From the NCBI RefSeq assembly GCF_034424315.1, contig NZ_CP139972.1:620001-684000 (forward strand): a stretch of 64,000 nt of DNA, given 5' to 3'. Position numbers and translations under genes: made by a program. Every line of letters starts with the position of its first letter. The first letter of the stretch is position 1. Below, piece by piece: positions 9,461-17,550 of this stretch. The stretch comes from Chitinophaga sancti. Lineage in GTDB: Bacteria > Bacteroidota > Bacteroidia > Chitinophagales > Chitinophagaceae. The notes under the pieces are model-generated. The model had not been told where the DNA came from. It saw only the letters and a program-made list of their open reading frames with translations, and did not search any database.

Positions 9461-9680
9461 ATTCAATCATTCGAATAGAAATCCCCAAAGGAATCCCATT
9501 CATTCGAATGTCGAATCTGAAAGGACATTTCAATTATCTGAATAGCATCCGAAGAAAGAATTCCATTCATTCTAATGTCGATTCTAGAAGAGCATTTCAA
9601 TTATCTGAATAGAATCCCCAAAAAGAATCCCATTCATTCGAATGTCGAACCTGAAAAAGAATCTCCAATCATCTGAATGA
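9461..9680. repeat. 67-bp tandem repeat (about 33-bp monomers) behind cobU
   Basis: Three units begin at 9491, 9558 and 9625 (period 67), with a partial unit before them (9461-9490). Each starts GAATcCCATTCATTCGAATG and continues with TCAATTATCTGAATAGaATCC. Within each 67-bp unit the two halves resemble each other, suggesting a dimer of about 33-bp monomers. CATTCGAATG is a perfect 10-bp palindrome. The array sits in the cobU-cobT gap, starting about 17 bases beyond the cobU stop. The rest of the gap (9320-9460) shows nothing I can name. Confidence 0.75.
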
Positions 9681-9697
9681 CAGCCTTCCAATCCATC

Positions 9698-10201
9698 CTA
9701 TTTTATCGTAACCGGCAGCCCCGAAACCAACAACGTCGCCTTATCCGCCTTCTGCGCAATATATTGATTCATCCAACCCTGCAAATCCACGAACTTCCTC
9801 CCAATCTCTGTATCCGCATGCACCCCCATCCCAATCTCATTAGAGATAATAATAAGATTAAAATCCTGCGCTGCAAATAGATCAAATTCCGCTTTCGCCT
9901 CTCTAAGCGCAAGTTCTACATTATAATGCGCATCAGAAAAGAAATTAGTCAGCCATAAAGTGACACAGTCAAACACCACCGTTCTGTTCTCCAATGACAG
10001 CCTGCTCACTTCCTTCTCTTCTTCTATATTCTCCCACTGTTCATCCCGCTCTTCCTTATGCAGCGCAATCCTTGCCTGGTGCTCTGCATCCCATATACGA
10101 CTGGTAGCAAGGTACACCGGGTTGGCTGACAGTTGCGAGGCTGCCTGCATGGCAAATTTTGTTTTGCCGGATCTTTGTCCGCCTGAGATGTAGTGGATCA
10201 T
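9698..10201 (-). CDS. cobU: Bifunctional adenosylcobinamide kinase/guanylyltransferase
   Basis: A 167-residue CobU/CobP protein that phosphorylates adenosylcobinamide and then transfers GMP to it. The P-loop SGGQRSGKTKFA is at residues 6-17. The mid-protein RIALHKEERDEQW contains the conserved HxxRR-like region that carries the GMP-linked His, here H-K-E-E-R. DCVTLWLTNF and IIISNEIGMGVHADTEIGRKFVDLQG are strongly conserved family segments. It follows the VWA-coding region by 29 bp, consistent with the same transcript. Confidence 0.95.
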   Translation of the reverse strand: MIHYISGGQRSGKTKFAMQAASQLSANPVYLATSRIWDAEHQARIALHKEERDEQWENIEEEKEVSRLSLENRTVVFDCVTLWLTNFFSDAHYNVELALREAKAEFDLFAAQDFNLIIISNEIGMGVHADTEIGRKFVDLQGWMNQYIAQKADKATLLVSGLPVTIK

Positions 10202-10230
10202 AGTTTATCAGTTTCGTGATGTGACTAATG

Positions 10231-10962
10231 TTATAAATTTAATAGCGTAGCACCCATTACCCTCGCCAGTTCTGCCGCTCTACCCAGTTTCACAAAACCA
10301 CTTTCAATATTCACCACTGTCGTAGCACCCAACTCTCGCAGATGTTGCTTAAAATAAATACCTGCTTCCTGCAAACTACCCCCGACATTGATCTTCCCAT
10401 CCGTAAAGATGTAAAGTTGCACATGCTTCGTTGGCTGCAGCTGTTCAATCAGCTGCAAGCCTGCTTTCAGATTGGTTTTTCCTCCTGATGATAGCAGGCC
10501 AATACTTTGAATAAAACGGTCAGAGTCTGTCGTATAATGTGATACCAGCTGCGCGGCACCCTGGCTAAGCGCCACTGCCCCATAACGCAGCCGCTTATGC
10601 CGATGCTGTGTAATAGTTTGAGCAATGACACCTTTGATATAAGCAATCTGCCTGTCTTTGATCATACTACCACTGCTGTCTATTAAAAATAACAAAGACA
10701 GGCTGCTTTTAAAAGCTTTTCGCTGGTATTTAATTTCACTATGGCCACTAATGAGGTAATTCCTCACCGTAGCAAGCAGATCCCGCGTCTTGTAATCATT
10801 GCCAATGACAGGTGTTGTTTGCACCTGTACAGGTAAACCTTTTTTACGACCTTTAGCACTGTCATTTTTTAACGCTAACTTCTTTTCGGAACTCGCTGCC
10901 TGCAGAAAGTAATTATTTAAATCCTTCGAACCTTTTTGTTCATCCTTTAATTCGTTCTCCCC
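10231..10962 (-). CDS. VWA domain of a ChlD/CobT-like chelatase subunit, probably made by -1 frameshift
   Basis: This frame encodes a von Willebrand A domain with the MIDAS motif DSSGSM and further conserved T and D positions (SGGKTNLKAGL, IFTDGKIN), as at the C-terminus of ChlD/BchD. It has no ATG. It stays open from the TGA at 10972-10974 into the 3' end of the AAA+ gene. The first possible start is a GTG at 10824 with no well-placed Shine-Dalgarno sequence; from there the product is 197 residues. The roughly 45 codons before it encode a Lys/Glu-rich stretch of the kind found in ChlD linkers. A -1 shift at 10959-10965 would join it to the AAA+ domain as a single protein of about 548 residues. 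Confidence 0.75.
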   Translation of the reverse strand, partial: GENELKDEQKGSKDLNNYFLQAASSEKKLALKNDSAKGRKKGLPVQVQTTPVIGNDYKTRDLLATVRNYLISGHSEIKYQRKAFKSSLSLLFLIDSSGSMIKDRQIAYIKGVIAQTITQHRHKRLRYGAVALSQGAAQLVSHYTTDSDRFIQSIGLLSSGGKTNLKAGLQLIEQLQPTKHVQLYIFTDGKINVGGSLQEAGIYFKQHLRELGATTVVNIESGFVKLGRAAELARVMGATLLNL

Positions 10963-11876
10963 TTTTTCGGCTCATCCTCCTTCCCGCCGTCACCCGAGGG
11001 CCGGCTCTCCCGCGAAGACCTTTGCGAAGCCGCTCCCTGCCTGGAACGATGTGAAAGTACAAATCCCTGCACCGTATCCACATCAGCCGCCGTCACCTTT
11101 TTCTGTCCATGATAGGCTGCATAGGCCCTCGCTGCCTTCATCAGCAGGATATCCGCCCGCATACCCTCTACCTGGTGTTGGATACATAATTCAGCCACCA
11201 CTTCATATATCTCAGGAAGAAGTTTCACCGAAGGCAACAGCGTCTGTGCCGCTATGATCTTTGCTGCCAGTAATTCTTCCTCACTCTTAAAACGTTTTAC
11301 AAACCCCGCCGCATCCGTATCAAAAGCCACCCTGCGCTCCACTATCTCCATCCGCAAAGCCTTGTCTGTTGGTGTACTGATATGCACACTCAATCCAAAC
11401 CTGTCCAGGAGCTGCGGACGCAGGTTCCCTTCCTCCGGATTCATCGTACCTACCAGGCAAAAACGGCTCTCCATCCATTGAGAAACAGTATCCCTCTCCA
11501 GGTAATAACCTCCCGTTGCCGCCGCGTCCAGTAATACATCCATCAGATAATCACTCAGCAGGTTCACCTCATCAATATACAGGATCCCCTGGTGCGCCGC
11601 TGCCAGCAAACCCGCTTGTATCTCCAGCCGCTTTTCATTCAGCAGCACATCCAGTTTCACGGTACCCAATACACGATCTTCTGTAGCACCGATCGGTAAG
11701 TTTACAAATGGAATATCCTGCAGGAGCTGACTAAGCCCCCTCACCGTGGTTGTCTTACCAGTTCCTTTATCACCCAGGGCCAGTACTCCTCCCAGGCCGG
11801 GATCAATCATACACAATGTCAGCGCCAGTTTAAAATCTTCCTGTCCGCAGATAGCAGTAAACGGATACCTGATCAT
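10947..11876 (-). CDS. ChlI/BchI-like AAA+ ATPase, chelatase small subunit
   Basis: A 309-residue AAA+ ATPase of the Mg/Co-chelatase I type. Walker A is GDKGTGKTTT (residues 35-44), Walker B is ILYIDEVNLL (about 98-107), and a sensor-like GTMNPEEGNLRPQLLDRFGLSV follows, as in BchI. The tail is basic and Ser-rich. The start is the ATG at 11876, which overlaps the preceding stop codon (ATGA); an ATG three codons upstream is possible. It likely powers CobN. It ends at TAA 10947-10949, 13 bases after a slippery sequence, so the same start may also give the longer AAA+-VWA fusion. Confidence 0.88.
   Translation of the reverse strand: MIRYPFTAICGQEDFKLALTLCMIDPGLGGVLALGDKGTGKTTTVRGLSQLLQDIPFVNLPIGATEDRVLGTVKLDVLLNEKRLEIQAGLLAAAHQGILYIDEVNLLSDYLMDVLLDAAATGGYYLERDTVSQWMESRFCLVGTMNPEEGNLRPQLLDRFGLSVHISTPTDKALRMEIVERRVAFDTDAAGFVKRFKSEEELLAAKIIAAQTLLPSVKLLPEIYEVVAELCIQHQVEGMRADILLMKAARAYAAYHGQKKVTAADVDTVQGFVLSHRSRQGAASQRSSRESRPSGDGGKEDEPKKGRTN
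10959..10982 (-). promoter_or_regulatory. Candidate -1 programmed frameshift site with upstream SD
   Basis: On the minus strand the AAA+ reading frame ends with codons CCG AAA AAG GGG AGA ACG AAT TAA. The heptamer A AAG GGG (10965-10959) is a complete X XXY YYZ slippery pattern: after a one-base backward slip both tRNAs re-pair as AAA and GGG. The new frame is exactly the VWA frame. AAGGAGG, a consensus Shine-Dalgarno sequence, lies at 10982-10976, ten bases before the heptamer, the spacing known to stimulate -1 frameshifting in E. coli dnaX. A downstream stem (CGAATT with GGTTCG, two G-U pairs) is weak. Confidence 0.7.
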
Positions 11877-12568
11877 ACAAAACAATTATAGATCCATACA
11901 CAGCCTACTCCAATTGAGAATAGGCCAACGATCGCATTCATAGACTTGAACGCCACCTGGTTTCTTTCAATAAAACGGGATACAGAAAATGCCAGTACAC
12001 AACTATACGTGGTCATGGCAATCACAATCCCCAGGCTTTGCAGTACGATGATCCACATAGCCGTACCCGCATCCTTTGACGCCAGTATCAGGGCGATGGC
12101 ACAGGCACCACCAGTACCTGCAAGGCCATGTAACATGCCTACCCAAAAACTACGGCTCAGGGGATTCATCGCGATTTCCTGCCCCTGTTTGCCATGTATA
12201 TGCAAGGCCTTGTCTAGGTGATCATGTTCTGCAAATTCCTTGTGCGTAGCCATCAGTTTTTTTAGCTGATGATTCCTGCGGATAGCAGAAACACCTAACC
12301 AAATCATCACAGGACCTACCGCCATTTCTGCATAGCCTGATATATTAACCGGCAGGGCGGATTTCAGGAGTAAGGCAAAAAAGCTGAACAAGATCAAAGA
12401 AACAGAGTGCCCTAATGCCCATTGGGATGACCGCCAGATGAGCTTACGCAGACTTAGTTTATTGTTCGCCTTTTCTGATGCTAATACCGATACGGCCGCC
12501 ATATGGTCCGGTTCAAAAGAATGTTGTACGCCCAGTAAAATAGAATCAGTTAATAAAAATCCAATCAT
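11873..12568 (-). CDS. Ni2+/Co2+ permease-like membrane protein
   Basis: A 231-residue polytopic membrane protein. Near the N-terminus HSFEPDH gives the H-x4-D-H signature of NiCoT nickel/cobalt permeases. A second His motif (GHSVSLILF) and MLHGLAGTGGACAIAL follow in the order found in HoxN/UreH-type transporters. A His/Asp-rich cytoplasmic loop (EHDHLDKALHIHGK, about residue 115) may bind metal. It is translationally coupled to cbiD upstream (four-base overlap) and to the ATPase downstream (ATGA), so cobalt import and chelation are in one unit. It is distinct from the NiCoT at 21451-22251. Confidence 0.8.
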   Translation of the reverse strand: MIGFLLTDSILLGVQHSFEPDHMAAVSVLASEKANNKLSLRKLIWRSSQWALGHSVSLILFSFFALLLKSALPVNISGYAEMAVGPVMIWLGVSAIRRNHQLKKLMATHKEFAEHDHLDKALHIHGKQGQEIAMNPLSRSFWVGMLHGLAGTGGACAIALILASKDAGTAMWIIVLQSLGIVIAMTTYSCVLAFSVSRFIERNQVAFKSMNAIVGLFSIGVGCVWIYNCFV

Positions 12569-13614
12569 ATTATATTATCATTCGCATCAATCAATAATAT
12601 TTCCAGTTCTACCGCCGGGATAATCGCCTTACACACAGCATAGCACCGTTCCCTTAATTCCTTATAAAATGGCTCCTCTGCATAGAATGGAAACAACTCC
12701 GTCAGCCTGCGTGCCAGGTTCAGATCGAGTATTGGCTCACATTCTGCTGCCGTATATCCGCAACTGGTAGCCAGGTCGTATATAAACTGCTTATCCCAGC
12801 TTGACTTCCCGCTATGTGTATCCAGCTCTCCCTGTGCCAGCTTACATGCCTTCCCTAGCATTATTCCCATTTTCACTTTCCGCAGGGGAGTAGTTGTGAT
12901 CTTATCCAGGGTCTCCCCAATCCAATTGCCATATTGAATAAAAGCATACTCCGGTAAATACGCAAACCGCTTCCGTAATATGTTTTCAGACCTGCCGCCG
13001 GAATTGATCACAACAGTATCGCAGCCATTCGCAATAGATACATCAATCCCCTGCGTAATACTGGCTATATAGGCAGCAGCACTAAAAGGCTTCACAATTC
13101 CTGTCGTACCTAATATAGAAATACCACCGATAATCCCAATCCGTGCATTCAGCGTCTTTCGCGCAATCTCCTCACCTTTCACCACGAACACCTGTACATC
13201 TACTCCCTGGCGCAGCTGGTATTGATGCCGGATAAAATTCACCGCATCCCGCATCATCTTCCTCGGCACCGGGTTGATGGCCGGCTCGCCAACGCCAATC
13301 GCTAATCCCGGTAAGGTCACCACACCCACTCCTTCACCTCTTAAAAAAACAACCTCATCGCCCCTGTTTAATGAAACAGTACTTCCTATTGTAGCACCGT
13401 GCGTAGCATCCGGATCATCACCCCCGTCTTTGATCGTTGTACAGGTAGCATTCAGGGTATTGAAAGAACAATTCACTTTAAATAATACCTTTTGACCCAG
13501 GGGTAATGTAATCTCTATCTCTTCAACCGGGGTTTGTGTCAACAGTGCTGTCAGTGCAGCCTTTGTACAGGCTGTCGCGCAGGCACCAGTGGTATATCCT
13601 GTTCTCAGTGACAT
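12565..13614 (-). CDS. cbiD: Cobalt-precorrin-5B C1-methyltransferase
   Basis: A 349-residue CbiD. The N-terminus LRTGYTTGACATACTKAAL is the family signature. GDDPDATHG, VGEPAINPVPRKMM and GIIGGISILGTTGIVKPFS are further conserved blocks. CbiD adds the C-1 methyl group in the anaerobic (early cobalt) route, where the aerobic CobF is absent. This is one of the markers that assigns the corrin steps to the cobalt-first route. It overlaps cbiJ upstream by ten bases. Confidence 0.96.
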   Translation of the reverse strand: MSLRTGYTTGACATACTKAALTALLTQTPVEEIEITLPLGQKVLFKVNCSFNTLNATCTTIKDGGDDPDATHGATIGSTVSLNRGDEVVFLRGEGVGVVTLPGLAIGVGEPAINPVPRKMMRDAVNFIRHQYQLRQGVDVQVFVVKGEEIARKTLNARIGIIGGISILGTTGIVKPFSAAAYIASITQGIDVSIANGCDTVVINSGGRSENILRKRFAYLPEYAFIQYGNWIGETLDKITTTPLRKVKMGIMLGKACKLAQGELDTHSGKSSWDKQFIYDLATSCGYTAAECEPILDLNLARRLTELFPFYAEEPFYKELRERCYAVCKAIIPAVELEILLIDANDNII

Positions 13615-14342
13615 ACCAGGTATGCTTTTAAATGATCTAATAGGTCATGCTCATTTACGGAAATAAATCCTTCCGGCAGGGCTGGCCTGGCAATAATGAA
13701 AATAGGAATACCCGCCTGCAATGCTTCGTGGATCTTCACTGATAATAAACCCGATTCACCACTTTCCTTCGTCAATATACCTGTGATGCCATGCGAAGCG
13801 ATTAAAGCTGCTTCGTTGCCCGGCAGTGCCATAATCAGGTCTTCACGGCTACACCCTGCTGCCAGCGCCTGTTCCAGGGAACTCTCCCTGGGTAATATTC
13901 TAAAAAGCGTTGTATGCGCCCGCCAATATTTTTCTATTTGACTGATTGTCTGTACACCTGTCAATGCCAATAACTTTTTAACCGGATGTACGCACAGGTA
14001 ATTCAAGGCAGCATCATAACTATCGAAATAATGTACCAATGGATGCTCCGTTCGTGCCGGGTATTCTCTTTCAAAACGCAATACCGGCAATCCTGCATCC
14101 GCTATTGTCTGGTGTAATACACTTGCAAACGGATGACTGGCATGTACAATTACACTGATATTTTTTGCTGCACAAAACTCTTTCAACGCAGGGGGCGTCA
14201 ATGCACCATGTCTGTAAGTACCACATACCTGCATCGGTATCTCAACTTCCGTTTTGGTGGAATAACAATAGGGGAGACCTGCCTGTTCCAGCAGTGCCAT
14301 TGCTTTTCTTCCTTCTGTTGTACCACCAAATACAAGAATCAT
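13605..14342 (-). CDS. cbiJ: Cobalt-precorrin-6A reductase
   Basis: A 245-residue NAD(P)H-dependent reductase of the CobK/CbiJ family, which reduces the macrocycle of (cobalt-)precorrin-6A. It opens with MILVFGGTTEGRKAMALL, a Rossmann loop in the family's typical form. VIVHASHPFA and LALTGVQTI are conserved, and the C-terminal half has ILTKESGESG, another CobK hallmark. It ends inside cbiD. The 85-bp gap to the fused cbiG-cbiF gene upstream holds nothing I recognise. Confidence 0.94.
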   Translation of the reverse strand: MILVFGGTTEGRKAMALLEQAGLPYCYSTKTEVEIPMQVCGTYRHGALTPPALKEFCAAKNISVIVHASHPFASVLHQTIADAGLPVLRFEREYPARTEHPLVHYFDSYDAALNYLCVHPVKKLLALTGVQTISQIEKYWRAHTTLFRILPRESSLEQALAAGCSREDLIMALPGNEAALIASHGITGILTKESGESGLLSVKIHEALQAGIPIFIIARPALPEGFISVNEHDLLDHLKAYLVCH

Positions 14343-14427
14343 TTGTAAGAATTTAGATATAGATGTCCGGAATATTTATTCGCCTTTTTGCATAAAGAAT
14401 TATTCTAAAAACCAGTTAACCCCTTCA

Positions 14428-16320
14428 CTAAATCTTCACCGCCTTCCCTGTTCTAAACGTATGCTTCCACTCCGGACTATACAAATGCGACCTGTTCTTT
14501 CTCGCACCAATCGCGTCGCCCACTATGACCAGGGTCGTAAGTGTCAGTTTATTATCCCTGATTATCTGCGCCAGGTCTTTCAGTTGCCCGGTATACACGG
14601 CCTCATCTTTCCAGGTTACTCTATATAATACCGCTACCGGTGTCTCAGGTGCATAATGTTCCAGTAACTGTGCCTGTACTGATTTAGCAATCGTCGCACT
14701 CAGGAAGATACACATCGTTGCTTTATGCCTGGCCATCTCATTCAGTTTTTCATTTTCCGGCAAGGGTGTCTTCCCTGCACCGCGTGTAAGAATAATACTC
14801 TGCACCACCTCCGGGATCGTAAACTCCGATTTCAGGTAAGCCGCTGCCGCCTGAAACGAGGAGATGCCCGGTACAATAGCGTATTCCATTCCCTTCTCGT
14901 CAAAGATGGTCATCTGCTCCTGTATCGCTCCGTAAATAGAAGGATCACCGGATTGCAATCTTACGATCAAATGCCCTTTCGCATAATGTGCTTCCATCAA
15001 AGCGATCTGATCTTCCAGTGTCATACTCGCAGAATTCCGTACCACGGCACCGGCTTTCGCATAATGTGTCAGCTCTTCGGGTACCAGGCTGCCTGCATAT
15101 AAGATCAGGTCCGCTGTTTCCAGTAACTGCTTCCCTTTGATGCTGATTAATGCGGCATCTCCGGGTCCTGCACCTACGATTACCACCTCTCCTTTACGTG
15201 CTGCACTTTTATCAATCGCAATAGCCAATGTATGTTTCTTGCCGGAGCTGACAGTGATCTTTTGTTTCTCCAGCAGTAAACCTGTATTGCCCGAAAGTAA
15301 CATCGCAGATGCCTCTGATACACTGTGCACGCCTAATTTAGATAGCACCACCTCAGATGCATTCGGTACTGTTTGTGTATTTAACTCATCAGCAGTAAAA
15401 GTTACAAATGGAACACCCAGTGTCGCCGCCAGTGCAATGAAAGCAGTTTCATCGGCTTTAATATCAATAGAGCCGATCACTTTTAAAGCAGCAACTGCTA
15501 ATCCTTTTGACTGGAACTGTTCCCTGAATGATTGTTCCAGCAACTCAGGTTCAATATCTCTTGAGCAACCCATCCCAATATTCAGTACAGGTGCGTGGTA
15601 ATGTAGTACCGGGATGGGTGCCTCATAATTCTTATAAGTAATCGCAATCAGCAATTCATACTTTGATAGATCAATCTCCTCAAAGGCATAATAAATATCT
15701 GCAAAAGCAGGTTTCGTTCTTTCCAGGTATTGTGTGCCCTTATCTTTAAGATCTAATAATACAGCCGTTGGCCGCTTATTGACAAATAAGGAGATCAGCT
15801 GGTTAAACACTTTAGCTGGAGTTGGTGAATGATGGTCACCAGGCGCAATGCCACTGGTAGAATCTTTTTGCCCTGACTTAACAAAAACCTTCCAGTTGAA
15901 TTCCGCTGCTAATGTATCCAGTGCCCATAGTTGCTGCAGATCGCTACTGGTGGTAATCACGGCCTGTCCTGCTGTAGCCCTGGCAAGTTTCGCAGCCAGC
16001 GCATTCGCCCCGCCTTCATGACCGGATACTACTGCCTGTACAAAATGGCCCTGGTCATCCATATTAATCACCGCCGGGTCTGTATGCTTATCCTCTAAAT
16101 GAGGCGCAATGCTCCTCACACAAATACCCAATGCCCCAATAAATACAAGGTTGTCAAACTTGCGGTAATTGTCCTGCAAAAAAACGGCAATAGCAGGAAT
16201 CCTTGTTACCTGCTCATGTATGCGCGTACTCACCACTACAGCATGAGGGAATTCCTTCATGATGCGCAAACCTAATTCCACGCCGCTGTCTGTACTCGCT
16301 ATGATCGCTGTTTTATTCAT
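14428..16320 (-). CDS. cbiGF: Fusion of CbiG and cobalt-precorrin-4 C11-methyltransferase
   Basis: A 630-residue two-enzyme fusion. The first part, to about residue 370, is CbiG: the N-terminal FIGALGICVRSIAPHLEDK.TDPAV block, VVSGHEGGANALA, then a C-terminal domain with NIGMGCSRD. CbiG opens the ring-A lactone and releases C-20 as acetaldehyde in the anaerobic route. The second part, from about residue 378 (VVIVGAGPGDAALISIKG), is a SAM-dependent class III methyltransferase CbiF/CobM with LYAGSLVP, LQSGDPSIYGA and VPGISSFQAAAA. It starts four bases inside the end of cbiET. The two activities act on consecutive intermediates, which explains the fusion. Confidence 0.95.
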   Translation of the reverse strand: MNKTAIIASTDSGVELGLRIMKEFPHAVVVSTRIHEQVTRIPAIAVFLQDNYRKFDNLVFIGALGICVRSIAPHLEDKHTDPAVINMDDQGHFVQAVVSGHEGGANALAAKLARATAGQAVITTSSDLQQLWALDTLAAEFNWKVFVKSGQKDSTSGIAPGDHHSPTPAKVFNQLISLFVNKRPTAVLLDLKDKGTQYLERTKPAFADIYYAFEEIDLSKYELLIAITYKNYEAPIPVLHYHAPVLNIGMGCSRDIEPELLEQSFREQFQSKGLAVAALKVIGSIDIKADETAFIALAATLGVPFVTFTADELNTQTVPNASEVVLSKLGVHSVSEASAMLLSGNTGLLLEKQKITVSSGKKHTLAIAIDKSAARKGEVVIVGAGPGDAALISIKGKQLLETADLILYAGSLVPEELTHYAKAGAVVRNSASMTLEDQIALMEAHYAKGHLIVRLQSGDPSIYGAIQEQMTIFDEKGMEYAIVPGISSFQAAAAYLKSEFTIPEVVQSIILTRGAGKTPLPENEKLNEMARHKATMCIFLSATIAKSVQAQLLEHYAPETPVAVLYRVTWKDEAVYTGQLKDLAQIIRDNKLTLTTLVIVGDAIGARKNRSHLYSPEWKHTFRTGKAVKI

Positions 16321-17510
16321 GTCTGTATTTTTTCTGCCGTCAGGACAGTAATCGGATTATGTTCGTCTATTGTAATGTTTATAGCTGTATGCAGTTGATA
16401 GCCCAATGCGGTCACTGCTTCCACAAATTGAGTGTTGCTTTCCTGTTTCACAGCATTCATGACCAGCCGGCCACCAGGTTTCAAATAGTGATGAATACCG
16501 GCAATCAATTCATCTAACCTGTTCCCATGTCCTCCAATAAAGATGGCGTCGGCTGGGGGATAGGCTGATAGATCCTGCTCAAATATGTCACCTATCACTT
16601 TAATAATTCCCGGCACACCTAAATTAAACGCATTCCTGTCCATCAATGCGTCACAGGCTATTCTCTTCTCAAACGCCACTACCTGCAAACCGGGAAAATT
16701 ATTCTTTGCCTCTATCGCCACCGATCCTGTACAAAAACCTATATCCCAGAATACCTGCCGCTGAAACAGATCCAGCTGGCTCAGACTTAACAGGCGTATA
16801 GGCATCTTAGTGATCATGTTGGGTCTGTTTTCCAAACCCTCGAATAAGGCATCCGGGATGCCCATCCATTTCTTCCGGGGCGTATTTTCAATGAGCAATA
16901 CGCAATTCAATGCGTGAAATAAAGTATCTGAAGCAGCTGGTAATGAGAACGTATTGATTTTTTCTTCCACGCCTTCCAGCGCTTCACCCACGATCATCGT
17001 ATAGTTGTCATAACCATATGCTAATAGTCGTGAGGCAATGGCCGCTGGTGTTTTGACACCATCTGTGAGCACGCCTATCAGCTTTTCTCTTTTTAATAAT
17101 GCAGTGTCCAGTTCATCCCAGCCACGTCCATGCACAGAGGTATTATACAATGCCGCATAAGCGATATTGCAACGTTGACACAACAATTGCAAACTATTAA
17201 AATAAGGATAGACACGCATCTCCGCTTCAGGGTGATACCTCCGTATGCTATTGGCAAATCCATAGAACAGCGGATCGCCGGAAGCAAAGATCACTACTTC
17301 ACCATCCAGTTCTTTGTATTGCTGGATCAGTCCGGGAATGTCTCCTGTAATATCGATCCATTCATACGCTGCAGGCAGGTATTGGTGCATGCGCTGATGA
17401 TGTCGTTTGCCACCGGAGAAATATTGATGTTGTGATAATAAGGATAGCACCTCATCTGCTAAGACGAAGTGTGCATGATCTGAAATCCCTATGACCACAT
17501 ATTTATTCAT
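16317..17510 (-). CDS. cbiET: CbiE-CbiT fusion: precorrin-6Y/7 C5,15-methyltransferase and decarboxylase
   Basis: A 397-residue CobL-type fusion. Residues 1 to about 200 are CbiE, a class III methyltransferase with ASGDPLFYGFAN. From about 210 the CbiT domain has DIGFCTGSVAIEA as its SAM motif (the usual form is DIGAGTGSV) and later DAIFIGGHG. CbiT methylates C-15 and removes the acetate at C-12, and CbiE methylates C-5. The start is the ATG at 17510; 40 bp separate it from cbiHC upstream. It overlaps cbiGF by four bases. Confidence 0.95.
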   Translation of the reverse strand: MNKYVVIGISDHAHFVLADEVLSLLSQHQYFSGGKRHHQRMHQYLPAAYEWIDITGDIPGLIQQYKELDGEVVIFASGDPLFYGFANSIRRYHPEAEMRVYPYFNSLQLLCQRCNIAYAALYNTSVHGRGWDELDTALLKREKLIGVLTDGVKTPAAIASRLLAYGYDNYTMIVGEALEGVEEKINTFSLPAASDTLFHALNCVLLIENTPRKKWMGIPDALFEGLENRPNMITKMPIRLLSLSQLDLFQRQVFWDIGFCTGSVAIEAKNNFPGLQVVAFEKRIACDALMDRNAFNLGVPGIIKVIGDIFEQDLSAYPPADAIFIGGHGNRLDELIAGIHHYLKPGGRLVMNAVKQESNTQFVEAVTALGYQLHTAINITIDEHNPITVLTAEKIQT

Positions 17511-17550
17511 TCTTAAGTGTTGTATTTTTTATTGGTGATTATGCAATTGC

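Noticed and set aside
10937..10975. ATG at 10975 directly behind AAGGAGG as a start for the VWA protein
   Set aside because: The ATG touches the SD with no spacer, and its frame stops after about a dozen codons; it is not the VWA frame.
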